From NCBI GenBank assembly GCA_000697335.1, contig JNEM01007661.1, positions 1-15,205 of the forward strand: a DNA stretch of 15,205 bases, in the 5' to 3' direction. The position numbers and the translations under genes were made by a program. This stretch comes from Conidiobolus incongruus B7586 (lineage: Eukaryota; Entomophthoromycota; Entomophthoromycetes; Entomophthorales; Conidiobolaceae). Below are positions 1-8,459 of this stretch, piece after piece (the first letter of the stretch is position 1; each line of letters begins with the position of its first letter). A model generated the notes under the pieces. That model had not been told where the DNA came from. It ran no database searches and saw only the letters and a program-made list of their open reading frames with translations.

Positions 1-224
1 TAATTAAATCACATTCAAAATTATTTTCATATATCATATTGATTTGCAACTAATTATAAATATTTCTTTATTATCAGTATCATTACTTTTATTTGATAAA
101 AATACAAATTAATTTAATGTAATTACAAAATAGATATTGATCTTTGGTGCTTAGGAGTCTTGGGTAGGTTTACTGTTAATATGCCATCGGTATAGTCAGC
201 TGATATCCTTTCAACATCCACTTG
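1..224. repeat. Near-identical inverted copy of 13819-14042 (A/E tail and 3' flank)
   Basis: The last 34 codons of sHSP A plus its 122-nt downstream flank match the reverse complement of 13819-14042 with a single difference that I can see, in the codon for the His in the KHQRS tail. The noncoding flank is identical over all 122 nt up to the window edge. Unconstrained A+T-rich DNA would not stay identical by selection, so this copy is recent or has been homogenised by gene conversion. Confidence 0.9.
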
Positions 225-638
225 CGTAGGGAATTCAATTACTTTCTTGTAAGGCTTAGTAGAGATTTGTCTAAGATGTACTGTGAAATCATGTTCATTA
301 ACCTCTTTGTTCTTTGATTCGATATTTTGATTTTGAGGTATGGATTCAAGTTCTTCACTAACTTCACCATCAATCTTCTCTTCAGATGATTTCTTTTCTT
401 CATTCTGCCCATTGGTGAAAACAGTTAAGGTATTTTCTTCAAAATTGATGGAAATATTCTCTTTGGATATTCCAGGTAATTGGATTCTCACTTTGTATGT
501 ATCGTTGGACTCGAGGATATCAGTATTAGGAGTAACATAGGAAGATCTACTGGATTTGCGACTGTATTGATGGGATGGTAAAGCGCAAAGATCGGCCAAA
601 GTATTGAAGATAGGGTCTTGGATGTTGTAGTAGAGCAT
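123..638 (-). CDS. Small heat-shock protein A (Hsp20/alpha-crystallin family)
   Basis: This is a 171-residue ATP-independent holdase of the Hsp20 family, expected to be cytosolic and to assemble into oligomers that keep heat-damaged proteins refoldable. Residues 1-38 form a short N-terminal arm. The alpha-crystallin domain starts near NTDILES (38-44) and includes QLPGISKENI (53-62). It closes with the family signature DGILTVNLPK (151-160). The tail ends in ISI, an I-x-I motif that in this family docks into the neighbouring subunit. A charged insert (about 77-117) lengthens the domain by roughly 30 residues compared with plant class I proteins. The ATG follows CAAGTCAAA, as in gene F. The start of the gene is most diverged from E, while its 3' end is nearly identical to E. 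The promoter has a perfect heat-shock element. Confidence 0.93.
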   Translation of the reverse strand: MLYYNIQDPIFNTLADLCALPSHQYSRKSSRSSYVTPNTDILESNDTYKVRIQLPGISKENISINFEENTLTVFTNGQNEEKKSSEEKIDGEVSEELESIPQNQNIESKNKEVNEHDFTVHLRQISTKPYKKVIEFPTQVDVERISADYTDGILTVNLPKTPKHQRSISIL

Positions 639-696
639 TTTGACTTGAAGTAATATTTGAATTTTTTGTATAAACTTTATACCAAAAAAACAAACG

Positions 697-774
697 TTAA
701 TATATGCTTATATTGAGAATTTTTATCTAAAATCTTGATAATTGCAGAATTTTATGCCAAGTTCTAGAATTTTC
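697..774 (-). promoter_or_regulatory. Promoter of sHSP A: heat-shock element plus TATA-like box
   Basis: On the minus strand the heat-shock element reads GAAaaTTCtaGAA (774-762), three perfect inverted nGAAn units, the binding site of the trimeric factor Hsf1. A TATA-like TATATTAA lies at 704-697, with 57 nt between the two, matching the spacing in the other five sHSP promoters. It departs from the TATAAATA of the others. A second candidate, GTATAAAG at 682-675, is only 37 nt from the ATG. Confidence 0.75.
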
Positions 775-2229
775 CCAAAGCCAAATTAAATTACTAATTT
801 AAATTTTGAAATATTATAATTCTATGATAATGTATATTTGTCAAAATATTAATTATTACGCAATATAAAATCCTAAATAATAAATATTAGATTTAATAAA
901 ATTTAATAAAACTCAATATTACACCTAGTACTATTTTTAATATTTTTTATTTATACTTAAAATCATTTCTTTATATAATTAGTTAAGGTTATTGATTTCA
1001 AAATTAAAAATTACCTATTGAATATAAATTTGAAAATAACAAAATTGGTAATATTAATAGTTTTATTTAGCAATAGATATATTGTTAAAATTTTCGTAAT
1101 AACAAAAAATGATTGAAAATTAAATAATCTCTTATAATGTTATATATTATATTATTTCATCTAACTTATGAATTAGCTTAGTCTTATATAATTTGCTATG
1201 TCAGTTAATAAGTGAATTCAATTTTCAAACTTAAAATATTTTGATATCAATGAATACATTATTAAAATATATTCAAAAGACTTTAGGTTAAATGTATTTT
1301 TAAATTAAGATTGCATCCTGCTAATAATAACGTATATATATTCAGAGACATTATTAATCCTGATATAATCTCTAATTCGCACAAGTTTGCAAAATTTATG
1401 TAGCAGTGTATTTTATCTATACATATTATATATGTATATTGTTCCTCAATATAATGTATGATGAAGTGAATCTCATAAACACACATCAAGTTCCAAGATA
1501 TTAATTAAAAATTTTAAGATCTAATATTTGAAATGTACCACTTTATCAGATGTATCAAAAAATTATCTTTGAATACACAATTAAAACAAATTATACCATT
1601 GAATAATGATTATTGAATGGAATGTTAATAAATCTTGAAAAGTGAATAATGAATAATGAATATATTTTAAATCAAAATTTTTATTTGTATAGATTCCAAT
1701 TATTATATGATTCAGGATGGTATAAAAATCGAACATATATATTTTCAATCTAATGATTATATTAAAATTATTTAAATTTCATTTATTTCATATTCAATTT
1801 ATTAAATTTGGAGATGAAATGACGAATAAGGTAGAACATTGTACTCAGGTTTTGAATATATAATATAAAGCTTAGAATCATAAATTATTTTATTTATAAA
1901 GTAGTTTACTGATTTAAATTTCAAATTTTATTCTAAAGCAACAGTATTCTATTGTCTGAAATGAGCTTTAACTAATGAATTCAATATCAGCAGCTTAGAT
2001 AAATTCATAAGATATCTGCTTTTTCTTTTTTAAGCTAAAAAATACCAACTCAATCCAATCACATTAAATTCTGAAATTTTCTTGGTCAATTCTGCTTAAT
2101 TATTGGCTTATTTTCAAGTAAATTTATTAATTTTCGGAGTCAATTCAAATAAATTTATACTAAAATTCCATTTGATAATATATTTCGCCATTTTAATAAA
2201 CGAAACAGTTAAAAATAGTTAGACTAATG

Positions 2230-2248
2230 ATATATATATATATATATA
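2230..2248. repeat. (AT)n microsatellite
   Basis: Uninterrupted alternating A and T over 19 nt in the spacer between genes A and B. Expected to vary in length; no function is implied. Confidence 0.95.
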
Positions 2249-2448
2249 ATGAATTTTATATTGACATTTGAAAATTTGGATAGTGATTTTCTGGTGTTAT
2301 TTTACAAATATTGAAACTAGAAATTTTGATAAAAATATTATTCACATAAAATATTGATGTTATGAAAATAATATCATACTAATTAGTACCGAGATATAAT
2401 TTAAATAATTAATTTTATTTGATAAAAATACAAATTAATTTGATGTAA

Positions 2449-2964
2449 TTATAAAATAGATATTGATCTTTGATGCTTAGGAGACTTGGGTAGGATTACT
2501 GTTAATATGCCATTGGTATAGTCAGCTGATATCCTTTCAACATCCACTTGCGTAGAGAATTCAATTACTTTCTTGTAAGGCTTAGTTGAGATTTGCCTGA
2601 GGTGAACTCTGAAATCATTATTATCATTTGTTTCCTTCACATCTTTGTTGCCATTTTGAGATGTTGTAGATTCGAGCTCTTCACTTACTTCGCCATCAAT
2701 ATTCTCTTCTGGCGATTTCTTTTCTTTATTATGTTCGTTGGTGGAAACGGTTAAAGTGTTCTCTTCAAAATTGATGGAAACATTCTCTTTGGATATTCCA
2801 GGTAATTGGACTCTTACTTTGTATGCGTCATTGGATTCGAGAATATCAGTGTTGGGAGTAGTATAAAAGCTTCTTGATTTATGATTGGAGTGATGGGATG
2901 GTGAAGCGCAAAGGTCGGCCAAAGTATCGAAGATAGGGTCTTGAACGTTGGAGATATAAAGCAT
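2449..2964 (-). CDS. Small heat-shock protein B (Hsp20/alpha-crystallin family)
   Basis: This is a 171-residue Hsp20 holdase with the same build as A: a short N-terminal arm, an alpha-crystallin domain from NTDILES, the signature NGILTVILPK, and a terminal ISI motif. Its linker, with a run of Lys/Glu then NGNKDVKETNDNNDF, is almost identical to that of E and quite unlike A, C or F. Its first 20 residues and last 30 residues differ from E. No partner exists at the corresponding place in the right arm, so B is either an extra copy in the left arm or a copy lost on the right. The 3' flank resembles that of A and E for about 50 nt and then departs. The promoter has a perfect three-unit heat-shock element and a TATAAATA box. 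Confidence 0.93.
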   Translation of the reverse strand: MLYISNVQDPIFDTLADLCASPSHHSNHKSRSFYTTPNTDILESNDAYKVRVQLPGISKENVSINFEENTLTVSTNEHNKEKKSPEENIDGEVSEELESTTSQNGNKDVKETNDNNDFRVHLRQISTKPYKKVIEFSTQVDVERISADYTNGILTVILPKSPKHQRSISIL

Positions 2965-3036
2965 TATGACTTGAAATTGTGACTACTTAATTGACTTATT
3001 AATTGTTGTATAGGCTCTATCTAGAACAGATCCCAT

Positions 3037-3113
3037 TATTTATATGGTTTAATATTAATATTGATCCAAAATCTTGATAAAATCTGAATTTTATCCAAAT
3101 TTCTAGAAAATTC
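3037..3113 (-). promoter_or_regulatory. Promoter of sHSP B: heat-shock element plus TATA box
   Basis: On the minus strand the element reads GAAttTTCtaGAA (3113-3101), three perfect Hsf1 half-site units. TATAAATA lies at 3044-3037, 56 nt from the element, and its distal end is 80 nt from the ATG. Confidence 0.88.
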
Positions 3114-3584
3114 CGAATCAGAATTTTAATTACAAATTTGTAAATGATAATGTGAAATTTGAAATGCAAATATATTTTTCATAATATCAACAATCGAGAA
3201 GTAAATGCCTTAGAGTTGACAATCTAATTAAGTTTAAAAATAAATATAATTCAGTATATGTACCATCTATAATATATTTTCAATAATTCCTCTAAAAATT
3301 GCCTTTTACAATGATTATTAAATTCAAAAATTGATTTTTAAATACAATTTTTGAAAATATAAAATTTATTTGAAAATTTTTATAAATAGCTGATTTATTA
3401 TTAAATATTATCAATATAATTAATAAAAAAAATCATTGAAAATTATTTATTATATTAAAGAACATGATAAAGTATATTCGAATTATTTGAGCTAAATGCA
3501 ATTTAAACAACGAATTAAAATCTGATTCAGTATTAATATTTTTAAAGATAATTAAAAATGTGATTATACACTTTACATTTTTAT

Positions 3585-3601
3585 TATATATATATATATA
3601 T
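3585..3601. repeat. (AT)n microsatellite
   Basis: Uninterrupted alternating T and A over 17 nt in the spacer downstream of gene C. Confidence 0.9.
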
Positions 3602-3658
3602 TTAAATTTAATGATATTCTAAAAATATTGATGAAAAATTACTTGTATGTAAAATTAA

Positions 3659-3961
3659 AAATATATATTTAATATAATAAAATTTATTTAATAATAACAA
3701 TAATAATATATTTACAAAGGATTATGCAATTGAGATTGATTTATGAGATTTGGAAGATTTGGGCAAAGTTACAGTTAATAAGCCATCTCTATAGTCAGCA
3801 GAGATTCTTTCATAATCGACTTGTGTAGGGAATTTGATCACCTTCTTGTAAGGCTTGGTTGAAATTTGTCGGAGATGAGTCTTGAATTCATCAGTATTGG
3901 TAGTATTACCCTTTGACATGGTGCTGGTATTCTGGGATTTGGATTCCTGTTCTTCGCTGAC
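3659..3961. repeat. Identical inverted copy of 12447-12749 (C/D conversion tract)
   Basis: The last 80 codons of sHSP C and 63 nt of its 3' flank are identical by eye to the reverse complement of 12447-12749, about 303 nt. The identity ends at a synonymous difference at 3962 and, on the flank side, at a 2-nt length difference. Upstream of the tract the two genes differ at many sites. This is the pattern expected of gene conversion between inverted copies. Confidence 0.85.
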
Positions 3962-4237
3962 CTCACCTTCAACTTTTTCAGAAGTCTTCTTCTGCTGTTG
4001 TTCTTGATCTTTGGTGGTGATAGTTAAAGTATCCTCTACGAAATCGATGGAAATATTCTCTTTGCCAACTCCTGGTAACCCAACTCTCACTCTATAAGCG
4101 TCATTGGACTCAAGAATATCGGTATTAGGGATAATATGAGAGAGCTCGTTGAGTCTGTTATTTGGTTGATTTGATAAAGAGTAAAGATCTAATAAAGTAT
4201 CCAAGATGGGTTGTTGAATGGTAGCGTAAGAGAGCAT
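3722..4237 (-). CDS. Small heat-shock protein C (Hsp20/alpha-crystallin family)
   Basis: This is a 171-residue Hsp20 holdase that forms a subfamily with D. It has GLPGVGKENISIDF in the first half of the alpha-crystallin domain, a Gln/Lys-rich linker with an EGEVSEEQES core, DGLLTVTLPK as closing signature, and a tail ending ISIA with the I-x-I motif. It differs from D at only five residues (23, 30, 34, 36 and 85), four of them in the N-terminal arm. The start is supported by the same CAAAATCACA leader before the ATG in both genes. The gene points away from the tRNA and lies about 360 nt from it. The heat-shock element has one imperfect central unit. Whether C and D differ in function cannot be judged. 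Confidence 0.93.
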   Translation of the reverse strand: MLSYATIQQPILDTLLDLYSLSNQPNNRLNELSHIIPNTDILESNDAYRVRVGLPGVGKENISIDFVEDTLTITTKDQEQQQKKTSEKVEGEVSEEQESKSQNTSTMSKGNTTNTDEFKTHLRQISTKPYKKVIKFPTQVDYERISADYRDGLLTVTLPKSSKSHKSISIA

Positions 4238-4311
4238 TGTGATTTTGAAGTATACTTAATAGATTGATATAACTTATGATTTTCTGACTTTTACACTAAA
4301 CACAGTCTCAG

Positions 4312-4388
4312 TATTTATATTAAACGGTTGATGAAATCATCACTTTTCTTGTCCAGTGGTGAATGCATTCCAAATTTCTAGAGATTTC
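4312..4388 (-). promoter_or_regulatory. Promoter of sHSP C: imperfect heat-shock element plus TATA box
   Basis: On the minus strand the element reads GAAatCTCtaGAA (4388-4376): the central unit is CTC instead of TTC, the same change as in D. TATAAATA lies at 4319-4312, 56 nt from the element. From TATA to ATG the sequence is clearly homologous to D. Between TATA and the element the two have diverged, although the spacing is kept to within 1 nt. Confidence 0.8.
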
Positions 4389-4597
4389 GCAAGTTTAAAA
4401 AAATAGAGAAATATAGTTAAAAATGATAATAGGATTATTTGGGAATGATATCATATGTAGTGATATAAGATATAATCAAAGGGTTGTAAATATTTGACAA
4501 AAGGAAATAGATTGAAAGTTTGAGAAAATTCATGGAAAATATGATGTGTAAAAGTATGATAATACATTCCAAATATAATTGGATTGATAGTATTCAA

Positions 4598-4669
4598 TCT
4601 TCGATAGTATAGTGGTGAGTATCCCCGCCTGTCACGCGGGTGACCTGGGTTCAATTCCCAGTCGGAGAG
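4598..4669 (+). tRNA. tRNA-Asp (GTC)
   Basis: This is a 72-nt intronless cloverleaf, the usual length for eukaryotic tRNA-Asp. The seven-pair acceptor stem TCTTCGA/TCGGAGA is complete with one G-T wobble. The anticodon arm CCCGC-CTGTCAC-GCGGG presents GTC, which reads GAC and GAT codons. The T arm CTGGG-TTCAATT-CCCAG is perfect and doubles as the B box. The discriminator base is G, the aspartate identity base. It lies at the inner end of the left sHSP arm, and its mirror position in the right arm holds a decayed copy. Confidence 0.97.
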
Positions 4670-5168
4670 ATTGATATTTTGAACCTTTTTATTTTTTTAT
4701 TAAAATATTCCATTTTTCACTCAATTATTTAAAAATAAATTTTTTTTTGTAATTTTATATTTACAATTTAAAGATTTAAATGGTATGTAATCATCATTCT
4801 ATTTATTTGATTTTAATAATATTTCTTTCTACTTACAATTCATTCAGTAAATGAAACTATTTAATTGAGTCTAAATTAAATTGGAGATATATTTTTTGAA
4901 CATAATTATTTTAGTAATCAATTATTAAAATAATTAAAAATTTAGTAATAAAATTATACTAAATTTGATCGTAAATATATGAGATAATTTGTTTATATTA
5001 CAGTTTTAATAAATAAATATACTTCGACGTTACATTCGCGATATAGTACTTAAAACAAGGTTAATAACATTGTTAATATTTTAAAATGATAATAAAATTC
5101 AGAGTATAATTAAATATATTGCAATTTTTATGTATTATTATTAAAATATATATATATTAACAAAATTA
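4670..5168. other. A+T-rich spacer between tRNA-Asp and the RsfS gene
   Basis: This is 499 nt with no gene. It begins with the Pol III terminator and ends at the stop codon of the convergent RsfS-like gene. There is no sign of the C-terminal half of an ATP25 protein. The homology between the inverted arms fades just beyond the tRNA, so the arm/core border lies near 4680. Confidence 0.7.
4686..4698 (+). terminator. RNA polymerase III T-run terminator of tRNA-Asp
   Basis: Two T runs (five T, then seven T) start 17 nt after the discriminator base, on the tRNA strand. Runs of this length stop yeast RNA polymerase III. Confidence 0.8.
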
Positions 5169-6163
5169 TTAGTATTTCTTTTTATCATCTATGACCTCTT
5201 CATCGTTCTCCTCTTCCAATTGAATACGATTCTCTTTAATAAACTGATCCCTCATCTCACTCAAAATCTTCTGCATTTTAGTGTCGTTCAATGTAATTTC
5301 AATATCGTTATCATCGCTCTTAGGATCTTCGATGGTGTAGCTACCTGCAATCACAGCATCTTGGGGCGATTTGGGATTTTTAACGAAATCCCAAAGCCCT
5401 TCAATATCGTAGAGGTCTCGAGTCTTTGGCATGAACAAATGTATGACAATGTGATTAAGATCAATAACTAACCATTCATCGCGTAAATCACCCTCAATTT
5501 CAAATTTTTGGGGAATGGCACTATCGTGAGGTTGACATTGTTTGATCTAAAATAAATAGTTGCTTTAATATATATATAAATATGATAAATTACCAAAAAG
5601 CTTACAAATTTCCTCAATCTCTCAGCCAAATTCATCAAATGTCTCGATGACGTCGCGGAACAGATCACAATTGTCTCGGCCCAATCGCATTTCTGTCTCA
5701 TATCGATTACTTTGACATCGATAGCTCTTTGGTGAGTTAAAAACGTTTTCAAAAGGTCAGGCGTCAATTTCCCAGGGTTGAGAGTTTCGACGGGTGTAGC
5801 ATCTTTGCCGATACGTTGCCACATTGGAATGAATTCTTCTTCCACTTTGTCTTCAAACCAAAAATCCACTTTTTCTTGGGCTTCTTCCACCGTTTCGTCA
5901 GGTTTTTCACTCACATCGACTTCTTGGCTAGTTGCTTCTTCCTTAATAATATCTACAGCACCCTTATCCAATTTATCAATGATATTATCTAATTTCTTTT
6001 TATCTTGATTGGGATCGTTTTGAAAATCGAATGGCTTATCTCCATTGAAAAAATATCTGGTAGTCGATAATTTTCTTGTTATTGGAATTTGACTACACCT
6101 TAAAAATTTTAAAGTTTGATATTTGAATAATTTGGAAGTTAGAGGAATTATTGACTGTTTCAT
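5169..6163 (-). CDS. ATP25: Mitochondrial RsfS-domain protein, ATP25 N-terminal type, one intron
   Basis: There are two exons, 6163-5606 and 5546-5169, giving 311 residues. The first 40 residues are basic with almost no acidic residue and end in RKLSTTRYFF, a typical mitochondrial presequence and cleavage region. Residues 55-110 are acidic. The RsfS (ribosome silencing factor, DUF143) domain spans about 130-245: VKVIDMR, then VICSATSSRH (166-175), then after the intron EWLVIDLNHIVIHLF and the TRDLYDIEGLW motif. RsfS proteins bind the large ribosomal subunit protein uL14. In yeast, Atp25 carries this domain fused to a C-terminal half that stabilises ATP9/OLI1 mRNA. Here the protein stops without that half and the next 500 nt hold no continuation, so this is an RsfS-only version like animal MALSU1. 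Family placement is firm; orthology to ATP25 is inferred from the WYL-like and VICSA regions. Confidence 0.88.
5547..5605 (-). other. Spliceosomal intron of the RsfS gene
   Basis: This 59-nt intron begins GTAAGC and ends TTTTAG, and it lies between codons (phase 0). Removing it joins LAERLRKF to IKQCQPHDSA and restores a continuous RsfS domain. Read straight through, the frame breaks and the second half of the domain is lost. No perfect TACTAAC branch site is present; AGCAACT, about 13 nt before the 3' end, is the best candidate. A second in-phase donor, GTAATT, lies 12 nt further in and would add VSFL. Confidence 0.85.
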
Positions 6164-7395
6164 TATTATTAATTAATATGGTAATTATCTAATCTTTTTC
6201 TATCAATTCTATTAGATTTTATATTATTGAAATGTTGTGAAGCGACATAATCCATTTTATTAATTGTATAATATATTTGTACTTTATGGGACTGATTAAA
6301 TCACTTTATTTGGAACAGTGGGTTTCATTTATTGGAATCATAGTTGAAAATAATTATTACAAATATATCTAATACCATATCAATTTATTCCAGGTTTATA
6401 AAGACAATACTCTTTTACAATAACCTCAATTAAGTTTCTATATCAAAATTGAAATATGCTAATATATTAAATTTAAATATATTTTCAGAATTATATTTAA
6501 TTAGTACTAATACCATTTCAAATTTATCTTAATTTAAATTTGGTTTATATAATTATTAAATTAAACAAAATTGAATCAAATTGAATCTATTTTAAGACCA
6601 TTTTATTTGGAATTTAATTAATTTTAATCGAATTATGTTATACCTTTTAATAGTTGATAAATTAATAAATCCAATATTCTTTAATTTAAATAACTAAAAC
6701 CATATTTATCACATTTTTAACTCTCATATATTTAATAATATATTCATAAATTTAAGATATAACAAATCTGAATAATATTCCTGAAAAATATCGTATATTT
6801 CTAACTTGCCTGGGAATTTAACTAATTGTGTATATAAGAAAAAATATTTAACGAGTTGTCAAAAAGGAGGTACTTTAAAATTTATTCATTGTCTAACTTC
6901 CACTTCATGCATTAAGTTTAAATATTACTGTGCACAAGTTGAAGTTGCCAAATTTACTAAATCTAGTATTTTGACAAATTTCCCATTATACTTTCAATAC
7001 AATTAGTCCGTTGCGCAAAATATCAAGTCATAGATTAAGATAAATCGCTGAATTTAAAGAGCTCTGTATCCTTATATGTTCACTACACTAAAATTTATTT
7101 CACATTCATAGGTATGAACTTACATGCCTATCCAAACACATATTCAATTATCAATTACTTAAATAATTTATTCATTTACAATATGCCATTTATTTATAAA
7201 CAACGAAAACAAAATCATTCCAAATTTAGAATTGAATTGAAAGGAATGTTAAATTTCAAATGAAAATTTAATAATTTGGCAAAATTGTTATGTTAATTTA
7301 ATGTTAGGATCTCCTTAATCAATTATTCACTGATTGTTTTCTTGAGATATAAATAGCCCTAAAAGTTCAAAGCAAATCCTTGGTTTTGGTTAAAA
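6164..7395. other. Divergent intergenic region between the RsfS and DUF2015 genes
   Basis: This is 1.2 kb between two genes transcribed away from each other, so both promoters should lie here. A TATAAATA box at 7348-7355 fits the plus-strand gene. No clear TATA is seen for the minus-strand gene, as is common for housekeeping promoters. A 66-codon open frame at 6806-7006 begins with TTG, has no recognisable domain, and is not called. Confidence 0.65.
7348..7355 (+). promoter_or_regulatory. TATA box of the DUF2015 gene
   Basis: A TATAAATA match lies 40 nt before the ATG at 7396. Because this gap is short, the transcript either has a very short leader or uses a downstream start. No heat-shock element is seen near it. 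Confidence 0.55.
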
Positions 7396-7728
7396 ATGTT
7401 AGAAACTACAAATTTAATCCAAAAGAGTTGGTCAAAATTGAATGATTGTTTAAATATTACAATTTTTGAAACTTCACACAAGAAGACGTTCAGTGAAAAT
7501 ATTAGGAAAGGATTAACAAGCGACACCTTTAATACCCTGGAAACCAACTACAAGTCTAAGGATACGAGACCTGGTCTAAATAGTGATCAGGTTGAAGTGA
7601 TTATGGCTAACTGTTGTTGTACGTTTGATGAAGCTAGATGGATTTTGTTCTGTATGAGGTGTTATGAAAATAATATTGATCCAATTTCCGGCCTTCCTTT
7701 AGATCCTAAGGCGATTTATTGCCGCTAG
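7396..7728 (+). CDS. Small fungal protein of the DUF2015 family
   Basis: This is 110 residues of unknown function. The C-terminal two thirds match the fungal DUF2015 pattern as I recall it: GLTSDTFN (39-46), a TRPGL segment (57-61), FDEAR (77-81), then N-N-I-D-P with GLPLDPKA (99-106) just before the end. Family members often start with a membrane segment. This one does not: residues 1-38 are polar and basic. The ATG at 7396 is the first start in frame and is preceded by AAAA. Cysteine is frequent (18, 73-75, 86, 89 region, 109), including three in a row at 73-75, where relatives usually have charged residues. It runs divergently from the RsfS gene. The family call rests on motif memory without a search. 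Confidence 0.72.
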   Translation: MLETTNLIQKSWSKLNDCLNITIFETSHKKTFSENIRKGLTSDTFNTLETNYKSKDTRPGLNSDQVEVIMANCCCTFDEARWILFCMRCYENNIDPISGLPLDPKAIYCR

Positions 7729-8459
7729 TACCTCATATATTAATCTTTATCACATTTTACTTTTTAACTATTGAACATTGGATAGGAGCTGGTTTCTCAA
7801 CACTAAATTATTACAATCTCAGGGTTTAGAACTCTTATAATTAAATTATTTGCAACAATCATCATTTTGAAATGTCAAGTACATTGATATTATCAACTTC
7901 AAATCCTAATAAAGTACTAGTCATCTAGCAATTTGATAACTATTGGATAAAAAACATAACTTAAAGGTATTGAATAAAAGTCAGAGATTTTCAACTAGAT
8001 GTAACTTGATGGAGGATTATTTGATATTTAATATATCTTTTTTTAAGATATTAGTTTTGAAATCTTTTTACTTGAATCACTAAACTAATAAAAAGAATTT
8101 GCCACTTATATAAATTTTGTAATACTAAAAACAATTAAAATGTTTAAGTATTTATCAATTATTTTAAAATCAATATTTGTCTTATTAAAATTTAATTTTA
8201 TGATTTATGCTAAGTTATATATTACCTTAAAACTGATACTGTTGATATTATAAGTGACAAGATGATGAAAATCATTAGTATTCCAAATATAATATTCAAT
8301 TATTTAATATGCTATTCAAGTGTATTATTGTCAACATAACTTCAAATCATTGATATGAACTACCTTTTTATACGAATTGAATCAATATAATACATCCAAT
8401 ATTTATTAATACACTATTAACTGAATCATTATTTTGAATTTTTTTTTCAAACTGTAAGA

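Larger units (their letters stand above)
639..2448. other. A+T-rich spacer between sHSP genes A and B
   Basis: This is 1.8 kb without a convincing gene. It holds the A promoter at its left end and a simple (AT)n run at 2230-2248. The only open frame of note (68 codons, minus strand near 1283-1489) has no recognisable domain. The spacer is about 1.1 kb longer than those between the other neighbouring sHSP genes here. I looked for a decayed sHSP copy in it and saw none. Confidence 0.7.
2965..3721. other. A+T-rich spacer between sHSP genes B and C
   Basis: This is 757 nt with no open frame worth calling. It contains the promoter of B at its left end, an (AT)n run at 3585-3601, and the 3' flank of C at its right end. 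From about 3659 to the stop codon of C that flank is identical to the 3' flank of D. Confidence 0.75.
1..4670. repeat. Left arm of large inverted sHSP repeat
   Basis: This arm holds sHSP genes A, B and C on the minus strand and the tRNA-Asp. Read in reverse complement it is homologous to the right arm (11738 onward). C, its promoter and the stretch to the tRNA align with D, its promoter and the tRNA pseudogene. Positions 1-224 align with 13819-14042. The match reaches the window edge, so the true arm is longer. About 2.37 kb containing gene B has no counterpart on the right, which shows from the shift in paired coordinates between A/E (sum 14043) and C/D (sum 16408). Homology was judged by eye; A+T-rich spacers align poorly. 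Confidence 0.85.

Noticed and set aside
340-540. 66-codon frame antisense to sHSP A
   Set aside because: It is a mirror of the Glu/Ser-rich linker coding sequence, which gives Ser/Phe-rich antisense frames.
1283-1489. 68-codon minus-strand open frame in the A-B spacer
   Set aside because: Composition is like the surrounding DNA, rich in Ile, Tyr and Leu, with no domain and no homology to the sHSP genes.
4451-4654. 67-codon minus-strand open frame
   Set aside because: It runs through the tRNA-Asp gene on the opposite strand and is only its shadow.
5220-6008. Plus-strand open frames opposite the RsfS gene
   Set aside because: They are antisense to conserved RsfS exons and have no independent support.
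6806-7006. 66-codon plus-strand open frame with several Cys
   Set aside because: It begins at TTG, has no recognisable domain, and lies in A+T-rich intergenic DNA where such frames arise by chance.
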